From: Candidatus Binatia bacterium
GTDB lineage: Bacteria; Desulfobacterota; Binatia; UBA9968; JAJDTQ01
DNA: 62,116 nt
NCBI GenBank assembly: GCA_022824205.1
Contig: JAJEAI010000012.1
Coordinates: 1 to 62,116 of the forward strand
Direction: 5' to 3'
Shown: positions 8,287 through 16,475 of the stretch, piece after piece
How the letters are laid out: each line of letters begins with the position of its first letter
How positions within the stretch are numbered: the first letter of the stretch is position 1
Notes under the pieces: generated by a model
Told to the model about the DNA's origin: nothing
Databases searched by the model: none
The model's input: the letters and a program-made list of their open reading frames with translations, nothing else
Program-made: the position numbers and the translations under genes

Positions 8287-9231
8287 ATGAGCACTCTGAT
8301 TACCGGCATCGGCCTGGTGGGCACCGCCTTCGCGCAGCGCGCGCTGCAGCGGGGCGAGAAAATCGTCTTCTACGACATGGCGCCGCGGATGGACTTCCTG
8401 GAACGCAAGCTGGGCAAGGTGGACGTGACCGTGCTGAAGCGCGACATCCGGGACCTGCCGGCGCTGATCGACGCCATGCAAAGCCACAAGGTGGAAACGG
8501 TGCTGCACACCGCCGGCCTCATCGGCGGCGCGGTTGCCAACCCCGTCTACAGCGGTCTCCAGATCAACGTCATGGGCACCGTGAACGTGGCCGAGGCCGT
8601 GCGCCTCACCGGCGTCAAGCGGCTGATCCAGATCAGCACCATGGGCGTGTACAACCGTCGCATGGAGGGTGACGAGGCCATCGGCGAAGGGTTCAACCGG
8701 GGCGACGGCAACGCCTACGGCAACTCCAAGGTGGCCAAGGAGCTCATGGTGGAGGCCTACCAGCAACTCTACGGCTTCGAGCTCATCGTGCTGCGGCTGG
8801 CCAACGTGTTCGGCTTCGGGCACTTCGCGGGCGGCTCCGCCGGCGGCGAGATGCTGCAAAACCTCGTGGAATCCGGCCTGACCGGCCGCGTCGCCCACAT
8901 CCCGCGGGAATCCACGCGCGACTTCGAGTACGTCTACTTCAAGGACGTGGGCCGGGCCATCGAGCTCGCCGCCACCATCCCGGCCCCGGCGGCAACCACC
9001 TTCAACATCGGCACCGGCGTCGTGGTCACCTTCGACGACCTGGTCTCGCTGGTGCAAGGGCTTCTGCCGAAGCTGGACGTGGAGATCATCCCCGGCAAGC
9101 CGCCGCGCTCCTCGAAGCAGCCCATGGTCATCACCCGCGCCAAGGAAGTGCTCGGCTGGGAGCCCGAGTACACCGTGGAGGAAGGGTTCAAGGCCTACAT
9201 CGAGGACATGAAGGCGGCCGGCGTCGGGTGA
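8287..9231 (+). CDS. NAD-dependent epimerase/dehydratase (extended SDR)
   Basis: A 314-residue extended short-chain dehydrogenase. The Rossmann glycine motif is TLITGIGLVGTAF near the N-terminus. The catalytic pair is Tyr144 and Lys148 in AYGNSK, preceded by ISTMGVYN. A C-terminal substrate region follows (PRSSKQP, LGWEPEYTVEEGF). The ATG at 8287 sits behind GAGAAGGGAG. Substrate cannot be told; sugar nucleotides are usual for the family. It does not overlap the BtuD operon and is probably not part of B12 metabolism. It is followed by a strong hairpin. Confidence 0.85.
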   Translation: MSTLITGIGLVGTAFAQRALQRGEKIVFYDMAPRMDFLERKLGKVDVTVLKRDIRDLPALIDAMQSHKVETVLHTAGLIGGAVANPVYSGLQINVMGTVNVAEAVRLTGVKRLIQISTMGVYNRRMEGDEAIGEGFNRGDGNAYGNSKVAKELMVEAYQQLYGFELIVLRLANVFGFGHFAGGSAGGEMLQNLVESGLTGRVAHIPRESTRDFEYVYFKDVGRAIELAATIPAPAATTFNIGTGVVVTFDDLVSLVQGLLPKLDVEIIPGKPPRSSKQPMVITRAKEVLGWEPEYTVEEGFKAYIEDMKAAGVG

Positions 9232-9266
9232 CGCTCCGTCACCGGGCGCGGTGGCATTTCAAGCGG

Positions 9267-9300
9267 CGGGGAGACCTCCCGTCTTGACAAGGTCTCCCCG
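9267..9300 (+). terminator. Strong hairpin after the epimerase gene
   Basis: An 11-base-pair perfect stem (CGGGGAGACCT with AGGTCTCCCCG) has a 12-base loop and starts 35 bases after the epimerase stop. It lacks a following T-run, so it is not a classical intrinsic terminator. It may protect the mRNA end or reduce read-through into the riboswitch. Confidence 0.45.
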
Positions 9301-9312
9301 CGCGACTACAAA
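9284..9312 (+). promoter_or_regulatory. Candidate sigma-70 promoter for the riboswitch-tonB transcript
   Basis: TTGACA at 9284-9289, a 17-base spacer and TACAAA at 9307-9312 give a perfect -35 and a fair -10 at ideal spacing. They lie about 75 bases before the first riboswitch stem. The -35 lies in the loop of the preceding hairpin. Confidence 0.5.
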
Positions 9313-9387
9313 CCCGAAGGTCCTGGCCCGTTCTTTCGAATGAACCGGACAGAGCGACAGGCCAGAGGCGGCCTTCCCGGCCGCCCG

Positions 9388-9555
9388 GTCCTCAGGTCCC
9401 CCAGGGGATAACAGGGAAACCGGTTGAAAGCCGGTGCGGTCCCGCCACTGTAAATGGGAACCCTTGCCAGGGTGCCACTGTTCCCCACGCGGAACGGGAA
9501 GGCGGCAAGGCGGTCCTCGCGACCAGCCCATGAGCCAGGAGACCTACCTGAGGAC
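9388..9555 (+). promoter_or_regulatory. Cobalamin riboswitch upstream of tonB
   Basis: The closing stem GTCCTCAGGT (9388-9397) pairs exactly with ACCTGAGGAC (9546-9555). Inside are the conserved blocks AACCGGTTGAAAGCCGG, GCGGTCCCGCCACTGTAA, GGGAAGGC and the B12 box AGCCAGGAGACCT (9533-9545). All are hallmarks of the adenosylcobalamin riboswitch. It should reduce tonB expression when B12 is plentiful. A downstream hairpin at 9640-9662 may be the expression platform. Confidence 0.95.
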
Positions 9556-9639
9556 ACGACGCAACCGTGCTCTCCGAGGAGAGAGAGGAGGTCTCGCCAT
9601 CCACACTCGTTCCATAGACGCGTTCGTTACCGCTTCCAT

Positions 9640-9662
9640 CCGGTCAGGTCCTTGCTGACCGG
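9640..9662 (+). promoter_or_regulatory. Hairpin just upstream of tonB, possible expression platform
   Basis: CCGGTCAG and CTGACCGG form an 8-base-pair stem with a 7-base loop, ending 15 bases before the tonB start codon. There is no T-run, so control of translation is more likely than termination. The link to the riboswitch is inference. Confidence 0.35.
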
Positions 9663-9677
9663 GCGCGAATCGACGAC

Positions 9678-10634
9678 GTGCGCCGCCTTCTGTACTGCCT
9701 GTTGGGTTCCGCGCTGTGCCACGTTGCGCTGTTGTGGGTGCCGTTGCCCATGACCGCCGGGGGCGCGGGCGATGAGCACCTGCTGCGGGTGCGGCTCGTG
9801 GAGGCGCCGAGGAGCGATACCCGGAGGCGAACTTCGCGACGAGACCAACGAGGTGAGCGACACGAAACAGCGCCACAGGCAACGACCGAGCCTCGGCGCG
9901 TCGCCCCGGAGCGGCGCCGCGCCGAGCCAGTGCCGGCGGCACCGGTGTCGAAGGCCGCGCCCGTGACTTCGAAACCAGTGGCCGCCGCGTCAGCACGGAC
10001 CAAGCCCGCCACGGACGCAAGTCGGACGAAACCCTTCGCGGTCGCGCCTGCCCTGGTCGAACCGGCGCTGGAACCGCGGCGGACGCTGGCGGTCGAGAGA
10101 GCGACGCCCGCCGAACCGATCGTGGAGACCAGCGCCGCCGCCGTGACGAAGCCGGCCGTGTCCGGCGACTCGGGGAGCAAGCCCTCCCACGCGGACGGCG
10201 CCGCACGGAAGCCGCCGAACACGGCGGACGGCGCCAGAGGACTGCCGGAGAACCCGTCGTACGCCGGCACCGTCCGCTCCAACCGGGAAGGCGATGGCGC
10301 CCGCGGCACCGCTCGCGGCACGCCCGCGGAGCAGGTCACGGCGGGCGCGGCGCTCAGTCCGGTCCGCTACGCACGGACCGTAAGACCCCGCTATCCGCGC
10401 AAGGCGCGCCGCGCCGGATGGGAAGGCACGACGCTGCTCAAGGTGCTCGTCAACCCGGACGGCGCACCGGACCGCGTCGCAGTGGAACGCACGTCGGGCT
10501 TCGACATCCTCGACGAAGCGGCCGTGAAGGCGGTCCGGCGCTGGCGGTTTCACCCGGCGCGTCGCGGCGTCGCGCCCTTGTCGACCTGGGTGCGGATCCC
10601 GGTGGCGTTCAGATTGGAGGAGGTTCGTCCATGA
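9678..10634 (+). CDS. tonB: TonB-family energy-transducing protein
   Basis: This 318-residue protein should couple the proton-motive force to the outer-membrane B12 receptor. A single N-terminal hydrophobic anchor (about 4-24) is followed by a long Ala/Pro/Lys/Arg-rich periplasmic spacer. A C-terminal TonB domain follows (about 235-316, with RPRYPRKARRAGWEG, VNPDGAPDRV and AVKAVRRWRFHPAR). The start is a GTG at 9678 with no clear ribosome-binding site, consistent with riboswitch control of translation. The receptor gene follows after a second riboswitch. No exbB or exbD is in the window. Confidence 0.9.
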   Translation: MRRLLYCLLGSALCHVALLWVPLPMTAGGAGDEHLLRVRLVEAPRSDTRRRTSRRDQRGERHETAPQATTEPRRVAPERRRAEPVPAAPVSKAAPVTSKPVAAASARTKPATDASRTKPFAVAPALVEPALEPRRTLAVERATPAEPIVETSAAAVTKPAVSGDSGSKPSHADGAARKPPNTADGARGLPENPSYAGTVRSNREGDGARGTARGTPAEQVTAGAALSPVRYARTVRPRYPRKARRAGWEGTTLLKVLVNPDGAPDRVAVERTSGFDILDEAAVKAVRRWRFHPARRGVAPLSTWVRIPVAFRLEEVRP

Positions 10635-10678
10635 GAACATGACGAGTGAATCCCGATCCACCACGAACAAAGGCCTGT

Positions 10679-10847
10679 AAACGGATGCCAGGGAAAGGGG
10701 TGCGAATCCCCTGCTGCCCCGCAACTGTAACGGCTACGAAAGCCGCGGATCGAGCCACTGCCCGCACGGCGGGTGGGAAGGCGCGGCGAGTAGGACGGCA
10801 GCCGCCACGGACTGCCAGGAAGCCCAAGCCAGGAGACCTGTCCGTTT
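10679..10847 (+). promoter_or_regulatory. Second cobalamin riboswitch, upstream of btuB
   Basis: AAACGGA (10679-10685) pairs with TCCGTTT (10841-10847) to close a domain. The domain contains GCCAGGGAAAGGGGTGCGAATCCCC, GCTGCCCCGCAACTGTAA, GGGAAGGCG and the B12 box AGCCAGGAGACCTG (10827-10840). It begins about 45 bases after tonB. The receptor is therefore subject to a second B12 check even if transcribed from the tonB promoter. It differs in sequence from the first riboswitch, so it is not a recent duplication. Confidence 0.95.
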
Positions 10848-10885
10848 CCATCCACAATCCGCCTTCGCGGGAAAGGAAGATTGCC

Positions 10886-12832
10886 ATGAAATTCCTGACC
10901 ACGGGTGTCCTCGCCCTCTCTCTCGTTCTGACCGTTCAACCGGTCCGGGCTCAGTCAGCGCCGGGAGCTGCCTCGGAGACGCCGGCCGAACCGGCGAACG
11001 CCGGGCAAGCCGTCGCTCAGCTTCCCGAGATCGTGGTCTCGGCGAGCCGCATACCACTGCGAGCCAAGGCCGTGGGCAGCGCGGTCACGGTCATCACCGC
11101 CGAGGAGATCGAGCGCAAGCAGGTACGCGTCTTGTCCGACCTGCTGCGGGAGGTGCCCGGTATCGCGGTGCACCGTTCGGGCACCGTGGGCACCTTGACC
11201 GCGGTGCGGATCCGCGGCTCGGAGCACGGGCACACCCTCGTGCTCATCGACGGCGTGAAGGTCAACGATCCGAGCAGCAGCGGGGCCATCTACAACTTCG
11301 CCGACCTGCTGGCCGGGGACATCGAGCGCGTCGAGATTCTCCGGGGTCCGCAGAGCGGTCTCTACGGCAGTGACGCCATCGGCGGCGTGATCCACATCAC
11401 AACCAGGAAGGGACAAGGGCCGGTCACGGCAAACGCAAGCGTGGAGGGCGGTTCGTTCGGAACGGGCAGCGTGTCCGCCGGCATCCGGGGCGGAGGCCGG
11501 GACCATCACTTCTCCCTGGGCGCCGCGGGCCTCCGCGCCTCCGGGATATCCATCGCCGCGGGAGACGAGAAGGACGGATACCGGAACCAGACCTACAGCG
11601 CCAAGCTCGGCCTGCGACCCGCCGACGGCCTGGAGTTCGAGCTCAACGGCCGCTACGTCAAGGCGCGGGTGGAAACGGACAACGTGCCGGCGGACAACGA
11701 CGACCGCACCGACTCGGACCAGGCCATGGGCCGCGGGCTTTTGAAGTACAGCCTGTTCGACGGGGATTGGCGGCATGCCTTGGGCGCCGCCGTGCAGCGC
11801 AAGAGAAGGACCGTCGTCAGCTCGTGGGGAACGACTGAATACGACGGCAGGAAGACACGGTTCGACTACGAAACGAACCTCTTCTTCGAGACAACCGCGG
11901 TGGCCGACGCGAGCCACGCCGTGACCTTCGTCGCGGAGCAGGAGAAGGATTCGCAGAAGTCCGGCGCCACCGCCTCCGACGTCGCCAACTACGGCTATTC
12001 CGGCGAGTATCAACTCGGTGTGTGGGACCAACTCCATCTCTCCGGCAGCGTCCGGCATGACGACAACGAACGCTTCAAGGATACGACGACGTTCCGGGTC
12101 ACGGCCGCCTACGTCGTCGAGCGAAGCGGGACGCGGTTCCACGGCGGCTACGGCACGGGAGTGAAGAACCCTACCCTGTCACACCTCTTTCAGCAGTTCG
12201 GCCGCGTCGGGCCGAACCCCGACGTCGAGCCGGAGGAGAGCCGGGGTTGGGACATCGGCGTGGAGCAGAGCCTGATGGAAGACCGGCTCTCCCTGGACGT
12301 GACGTATTTCAACAACCGGCCGACGAGCCTGATCTACTGGAACGACGCCGGCACGCCTTACGACTGGCAAGACCCCGAGACCGGTGATGATGATTTCTAC
12401 GACAACCTGGAAGGGACATCGAGGATTCGCGGCCTGGAGCTCACCTTGAGGGCGACTCCCGCGGAGGGATGGAACCTCTCCGCCCAGTACACCTACACGG
12501 ACGCGAAGGATCCGGACGGCCAACCGTTGCCGCGCCGCGCCGAGCACGTAGCCAGCTTGAACCTCGGCTACAGCTTCGCCGGCGGCAAGGCCGGCGTCGA
12601 CCTCGGCATCGACTACAACGGCAAGCAACTCAACCTTGCCACCGATCCCGTGATGATCGACGACTTCGTCCTGGTCAACGTCGCCGCCGGTTACAAGCTG
12701 GGCCGACAGGTAGAGCTGTTCGGGCGGATCGACAACCTCTTCGACGAGGACTACGAGGAAATCCCCGGCTACCGGACCACCGGCATCGGCTTCCACGCCG
12801 GCGTGCGCGGTACGTTTGAACTGTTCCGGTGA
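10886..12832 (+). CDS. btuB: TonB-dependent outer-membrane B12 receptor (BtuB-like)
   Basis: A 648-residue outer-membrane barrel. The signal peptide MKFLTTGVLALSLVLT ends near VRAQ (about residue 23). The TonB box region is LPEIVVSASR (46-55). The plug follows (VLSDLLREVPGIAVHRSG, VRIRGSEHGHTLVLIDGVKVND, VEILRGPQSGLYGSDAIGGVI), then beta-strand repeats rich in alternating aromatics, ending GTFELFR. The start at 10886 is preceded by GGAAAGGA. Corrinoid as ligand is strongly suggested by the cobalamin riboswitch directly upstream. A longer frame from 10646 runs through that riboswitch and is not used. Confidence 0.93.
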   Translation: MKFLTTGVLALSLVLTVQPVRAQSAPGAASETPAEPANAGQAVAQLPEIVVSASRIPLRAKAVGSAVTVITAEEIERKQVRVLSDLLREVPGIAVHRSGTVGTLTAVRIRGSEHGHTLVLIDGVKVNDPSSSGAIYNFADLLAGDIERVEILRGPQSGLYGSDAIGGVIHITTRKGQGPVTANASVEGGSFGTGSVSAGIRGGGRDHHFSLGAAGLRASGISIAAGDEKDGYRNQTYSAKLGLRPADGLEFELNGRYVKARVETDNVPADNDDRTDSDQAMGRGLLKYSLFDGDWRHALGAAVQRKRRTVVSSWGTTEYDGRKTRFDYETNLFFETTAVADASHAVTFVAEQEKDSQKSGATASDVANYGYSGEYQLGVWDQLHLSGSVRHDDNERFKDTTTFRVTAAYVVERSGTRFHGGYGTGVKNPTLSHLFQQFGRVGPNPDVEPEESRGWDIGVEQSLMEDRLSLDVTYFNNRPTSLIYWNDAGTPYDWQDPETGDDDFYDNLEGTSRIRGLELTLRATPAEGWNLSAQYTYTDAKDPDGQPLPRRAEHVASLNLGYSFAGGKAGVDLGIDYNGKQLNLATDPVMIDDFVLVNVAAGYKLGRQVELFGRIDNLFDEDYEEIPGYRTTGIGFHAGVRGTFELFR

Positions 12833-12878
12833 GGTGGAGGGAGACGGCGAACCATGCCGGAAGTCTCCTATGGTCGTT

Positions 12879-13145
12879 CTATTGTGACTTGGCGTTCGAC
12901 TTGTTGAGCGATTCCTCGACGGCGCGTCGAACAAATTTCTGGTACGAGATACCCTCCTGCTTGGCTTGTTCCCGAACCGCGTCGAGGAGCGCCGTGGAGA
13001 ACCGAAGGTTCACCTGCTTTGTCTTGGGCAGCAGCTCAAAGGTTACGGGCACGAAGTTCTTTGGGTCCAGGTAGTCCGTGAGTTCCTGCTCCAGAAACCG
13101 CGCGGCTTCCTCGTCGGTCCTGAACCTAGGGATTTTCTTGCTCAT
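12879..13145 (-). CDS. brnA: BrnA/CopG-type antitoxin
   Basis: An 88-residue ribbon-helix-helix antitoxin, read from MSKKIPRF. Features are KIPRF..DEEAARFLE and LTDYLDP near the N-terminus and a C-terminal RHH segment with KQVNLRFSTALLDAVREQA. It should bind and neutralise the overlapping toxin and repress the shared promoter. An upstream in-frame start at 13166 would add seven residues. Base composition is visibly less GC-rich than the neighbours, as is common for mobile toxin-antitoxin pairs. Confidence 0.82.
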   Translation of the reverse strand: MSKKIPRFRTDEEAARFLEQELTDYLDPKNFVPVTFELLPKTKQVNLRFSTALLDAVREQAKQEGISYQKFVRRAVEESLNKSNAKSQ

Positions 13146-13428
13146 ATTTTTGGGCCTCCCTTGCATGCATGTACCTCGCGCTTATGGGACGAAGCAGCAC
13201 GGACTGGTCGACGATCCTCATCGTGAAGACCGCCAGCATAGACCTTCCTGTTCGAGCACGACCCATGGCCAAATAGCGTTCCTCCTGTTTCCCGTGTCGC
13301 AGATCAGGGCTTACGAGCAAGTTGTCTTGCTGGAAGAAACTCTCGATCTCCTTCTGACCGAGCCCATGCTTGCTACAATGTTCCCGATTCCCCGCATCCC
13401 AATCAAAGCCCGAAAACGCAATCTTCAT
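13126..13428 (-). CDS. brnT: BrnT-type toxin (DUF497)
   Basis: A 100-residue RelE-fold ribonuclease toxin. The start MKIAFSGFDWDAGN carries the family's FxWDxxN motif, followed by KHGL at about 21-24. The C-terminal LRPISARYMHAREAQKYE matches the RxISARxxxxxExxxYE signature. The toxin is first and overlaps the antitoxin start by 20 bases, the usual BrnTA order. About 70 bases separate it from the amidohydrolase gene end. Confidence 0.85.
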   Translation of the reverse strand: MKIAFSGFDWDAGNREHCSKHGLGQKEIESFFQQDNLLVSPDLRHGKQEERYLAMGRARTGRSMLAVFTMRIVDQSVLLRPISARYMHAREAQKYEQENP

Positions 13429-13501
13429 CCCGTTACGAGCCAAGCATGCGTATATACAAATGTCAACACCAGCCAACCGTCACTCAAAGCGACGCCCGAC
13501 G

Positions 13502-15265
13502 TCACTCCGCCAACAGCGGCACGATGCGCCGTTCCTTGGCGCGCACCAGACCGCGGCCCGTGATGCGCAGTTCCGGGAGGGTGACGAAGGTGAGGAAGCA
13601 GAGGGCGTAGAGGGGCTTGGGAAACGCGCTCCCGCGTTCCTTCAGGATCTGCTGGACGGCGGCGAGTCTCTCGCCGACGTCGCGCCAGGGTTCCAGAGAG
13701 AACAGACCTCCTATGGGGAACGGAATCTCTTCGAGGATCCGACCCTTGTCGACGACAGCGATGCCGCCGCCGTTCTCCAGCAACAGGTTGGCGCAATACG
13801 CCATGTCGTAGTCGCTGGAGCCGGCCACCAGGAGCGTGTACTCGTCGAGGTTCACGGTGGTGCCCACCGCGCCGATGTCGGCCCCAAGGCCGCGCACGAA
13901 GCCGAAAACGGGGCTGAAGCCTTCCCGGCGGTCGAAGACCGCCACCTTGAGGAGGTCGGCCTCGACGTCCGCCGAGACGACCCCGCCGGCGCACGGGACC
14001 TCGACGACGCGTTCCCGCGTGATGGTCTGGTTGATGAGGTCCATGACACGGACGCGCGCGCGGGATTCCTCGCAACGAACGCGCATATCCTCGGCGGTCA
14101 CGGGCAGGCGGAACGCGATGTCGAGGCCCATGCCGCCGGGAAAGCTCGGCGGAACGACGGCGACGTGCGTTTCCCCGGCCTGGGCCACCGGCTCCCCGCC
14201 GATGTAGGTGGCGCCCACGCGCACGCTGTCCAGGTCGTCCAGCAGCACGAAGTCCGCGAACCGGCCGGGAGCAAGGCCGCCGATGTCCTGTTCCAGGCCG
14301 GAGTAGGTGGCCGGGTGCAGCGTGGCGGCCTGGATGGCGCGCACGGGGCTCAGGCCGAACGCCACGGCGCGGCGGATCACGTGGTCCATGTGGCCGTGGG
14401 CCGCGACGTCGTCGGGGGCCATGCCGTCGGTGACCAGGATCAGCCGGCCGGTGTCCACGCCGGCGGCCAGCAGCGGCTTGAGGGTGGCTTCGAGGTCCTG
14501 CCGGAAGGAGCCCTCGCGCAGCATGGTCCAATAACCGAGGCGCAGGCGCGCCAAGGCGTCCTCGCCGCTGATGGGCTCGTGGCACGACGACACCGAGGCC
14601 GCGGCGATGGCGTTGAGGCGGCGGTCGCGCGCCCCGGCGGTATGGCCGTGAACGATCTTGCCCCGGTTGAGCGTCATGCCGATGCGCGCCAGCAAATCCG
14701 GGTCGCCCTGGACCAGGCGCAGCCATGAGACCACCTCGCCCAGGCCCAGCACCCTGGGGTCGCGCAAAACCTCCTCGACCTGCTCGTCCGAGAGGGACTC
14801 GGTCTCGCACAGCAGCGGATCCTGGGGCGCGGCCATGGAGACCAGGGTGTAGACTCGGAGCGGGTGGGACGCGACCTCGTCCAGGAACAGCCGCATGCCT
14901 GTGAGGCCGAAGGCCACGGTGTGCTCGTCGCACGAGGCCATTAGCGCGGTGGTGCCGTGAGGCAGGTACGCCTGCAGCAGCTCGAACGGGCGGCAGAAGT
15001 GGCCGATGTGCGTGTGCGCGTCGATGAAGCCGGGCGCGATCCAGCGGCCCCGGGCATCGACGACACGCGTTTGGTCGCCGCGGGTGTGGTCCGCGCTGGG
15101 GCCGACGTAGCAGGTCCGCCCCTGGCTCACGGCCATCTCGACGCCCTCCAGCACCTCGCCGCTGTAGACGTTGATCAGCCGCCCTCCGGTCACCACGACG
15201 TCGGCCTTCACTTCGCCCAGGCTGGCGCGTATCAGGCGTTGTATCGTTTCCCTGGATTTGTGCAT
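13502..15265 (-). CDS. Adenine-deaminase-like amidohydrolase
   Basis: A 587-residue amidohydrolase of the adenine deaminase (AdeC) type. An N-terminal beta domain is followed by APGFIDAHTHIGHF (metal-binding His84 and His86), GLGEVVSW, HGHTAGARDRRLNA, SSCHEPIS and VTDGMAPDD, then HPATYSGLEQDIGGLAPGRFADFVLL. The C-terminal domain carries a GGGIAVV motif. Length and motif order match AdeC, but the first metal motif is followed by GHF rather than the usual ESS. The base acted on may therefore differ; secondary adenine deaminase or a related purine/pterin hydrolase are possible. It stands alone between the BrnTA pair and repeat cluster 3. Confidence 0.75.
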   Translation of the reverse strand: MHKSRETIQRLIRASLGEVKADVVVTGGRLINVYSGEVLEGVEMAVSQGRTCYVGPSADHTRGDQTRVVDARGRWIAPGFIDAHTHIGHFCRPFELLQAYLPHGTTALMASCDEHTVAFGLTGMRLFLDEVASHPLRVYTLVSMAAPQDPLLCETESLSDEQVEEVLRDPRVLGLGEVVSWLRLVQGDPDLLARIGMTLNRGKIVHGHTAGARDRRLNAIAAASVSSCHEPISGEDALARLRLGYWTMLREGSFRQDLEATLKPLLAAGVDTGRLILVTDGMAPDDVAAHGHMDHVIRRAVAFGLSPVRAIQAATLHPATYSGLEQDIGGLAPGRFADFVLLDDLDSVRVGATYIGGEPVAQAGETHVAVVPPSFPGGMGLDIAFRLPVTAEDMRVRCEESRARVRVMDLINQTITRERVVEVPCAGGVVSADVEADLLKVAVFDRREGFSPVFGFVRGLGADIGAVGTTVNLDEYTLLVAGSSDYDMAYCANLLLENGGGIAVVDKGRILEEIPFPIGGLFSLEPWRDVGERLAAVQQILKERGSAFPKPLYALCFLTFVTLPELRITGRGLVRAKERRIVPLLAE

Positions 15266-15279
15266 GGATCCTGCTTCGA

Positions 15280-15600
15280 CTCGTCTCCCGCGGCCCCTCT
15301 CCTCCCATGGATTCCCGCATCCGATCGGGGTCGGGACAAGCTTTCACGGGAATGACGATTCGGCGCGCCAGTGTCACTTCCGTTGTCGAACGGAGTCTTG
15401 ACGCAGCCTGTTTCGCGGGAATCACTCATGTCGCCTTTCGGCCGACACACAGGGGGATGAAAAGGAGACTTCGGCCCCCCAATACGTCATTCCCGCTTTC
15501 GCGGGAATGACGTATTGGAGGGCCGGGAATGACGAAGACGGACGTCTGTAACTGACTGAATTCACTGGACACGATCTTATTTTCATATCAATGACGATCC
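15280..15600. repeat. Intergenic mosaic repeat cluster 3
   Basis: The gap between the amidohydrolase and the ABC ATPase gene carries no gene. It has palindromic ATTCCCGC-N4-GCGGGAATGACG units (for example 15487-15512). A linker at 15407-15480 resembles 107-180 (both with GGGGGATGAAAA and CGGCCCCCAAT). A partial copy at 15547-15595 of the linker ends TTATTTTCATATCAATGACG, as at 287-348 and 3332-3393. Confidence 0.85.
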
Positions 15601-15677
15601 GTAAGGTCCCTGTCTCCTCAACGGTGCTGACAGTTCAGAGGATTGTATTGCTCCGGTGGTTGCCTTACCATGGCCGC

Positions 15678-16433
15678 GTGAAGAATCTCGTGCTGCGCAA
15701 CATCACCAAGCGCTTCGGCCCGATAACCGCGGTGGACGGGTTCGACCTCGAGGTGGACCAAGGGGAGTTCCTGGTCATCATCGGGGAGAGCGGCTGCGGC
15801 AAGACCACCCTGCTGCGCGTCATCGCCGGGCTGGAGACGCCGGACGCGGGCGAGGTGCTTATCGGCGGGGTGCCGGTGAACGACGTGCCCGCCGGGCGCC
15901 GGGACGTGCAGCTCATCTTCCAGAGCTACGCGTTGTGGCCGCACATGCGCGTCTTCGAGGATCGCAAGTACGCCAACCTGACGTTGCCGCTACGCATCCG
16001 CAAGTGGTCCACCGACGCCATCCGCGAACTGATCCGGCCCCTGGCCAAGGCATTGAACATCGAGGAGCGGCTCTTCGAACGCAAGCCCCAGGAACTGTCC
16101 GCGGGGCAGCAACAGCGCGTGGCCCTGGCCCGGGCAATGACCACGTTCCCGCGAATCATGCTCATGGACGAGCCCCTGAGCAACCTGGACCCGCCCAACC
16201 GCCGCCGGGTGCGGGAAGAGATTCGCGCCTTCCACCGGGACCAGCGCCTCACCACCCTCTTCGTGACCCACAGTCTGGAGGACGCGCTGGAGTTGGCCGA
16301 CCGCATCGCGCTCATGCACGAGGGACGCCTGGAGCAGGTGGGCACCGCCGAGCGGTTGATGCGCCACCCCGCCAACGAATACGTCAGCGACTACTTCCGC
16401 GTACGCCCGTCCTACGGCGTGCCGTTCCAGTGA
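15678..16433 (+). CDS. ABC transporter ATP-binding protein, orphan
   Basis: A 251-residue importer-type ATPase. Walker A is GESGCGKT (36-43), the Q-loop is LIFQSYALWPHM, the signature is LSAGQQQRVALARAM (from 140, with Ala in place of the usual Gly), Walker B is IMLMDEPLSNLD, and the switch His is in FVTHSLEDALELADR. The GTG at 15678 gives the usual N-terminus (VKNLVLRNITKRFG). No permease is adjacent. The nearest partner is the convergent solute-binding-like gene downstream. Similarity is greatest to MalK/UgpC/CysA-type ATPases, but substrate cannot be assigned. Confidence 0.8.
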   Translation: MKNLVLRNITKRFGPITAVDGFDLEVDQGEFLVIIGESGCGKTTLLRVIAGLETPDAGEVLIGGVPVNDVPAGRRDVQLIFQSYALWPHMRVFEDRKYANLTLPLRIRKWSTDAIRELIRPLAKALNIEERLFERKPQELSAGQQQRVALARAMTTFPRIMLMDEPLSNLDPPNRRRVREEIRAFHRDQRLTTLFVTHSLEDALELADRIALMHEGRLEQVGTAERLMRHPANEYVSDYFRVRPSYGVPFQ

Positions 16434-16475
16434 TCGCACGGGAATGCCAACGCGCAACCGTTCTCGATCCGGCCG

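Noticed and set aside
7339..9057. 572-codon minus-strand frame over btuD and the epimerase
   Set aside because: It is antisense to two well-supported genes. Its composition (His, Gln, Gly) is that of a shadow frame in high-GC DNA.
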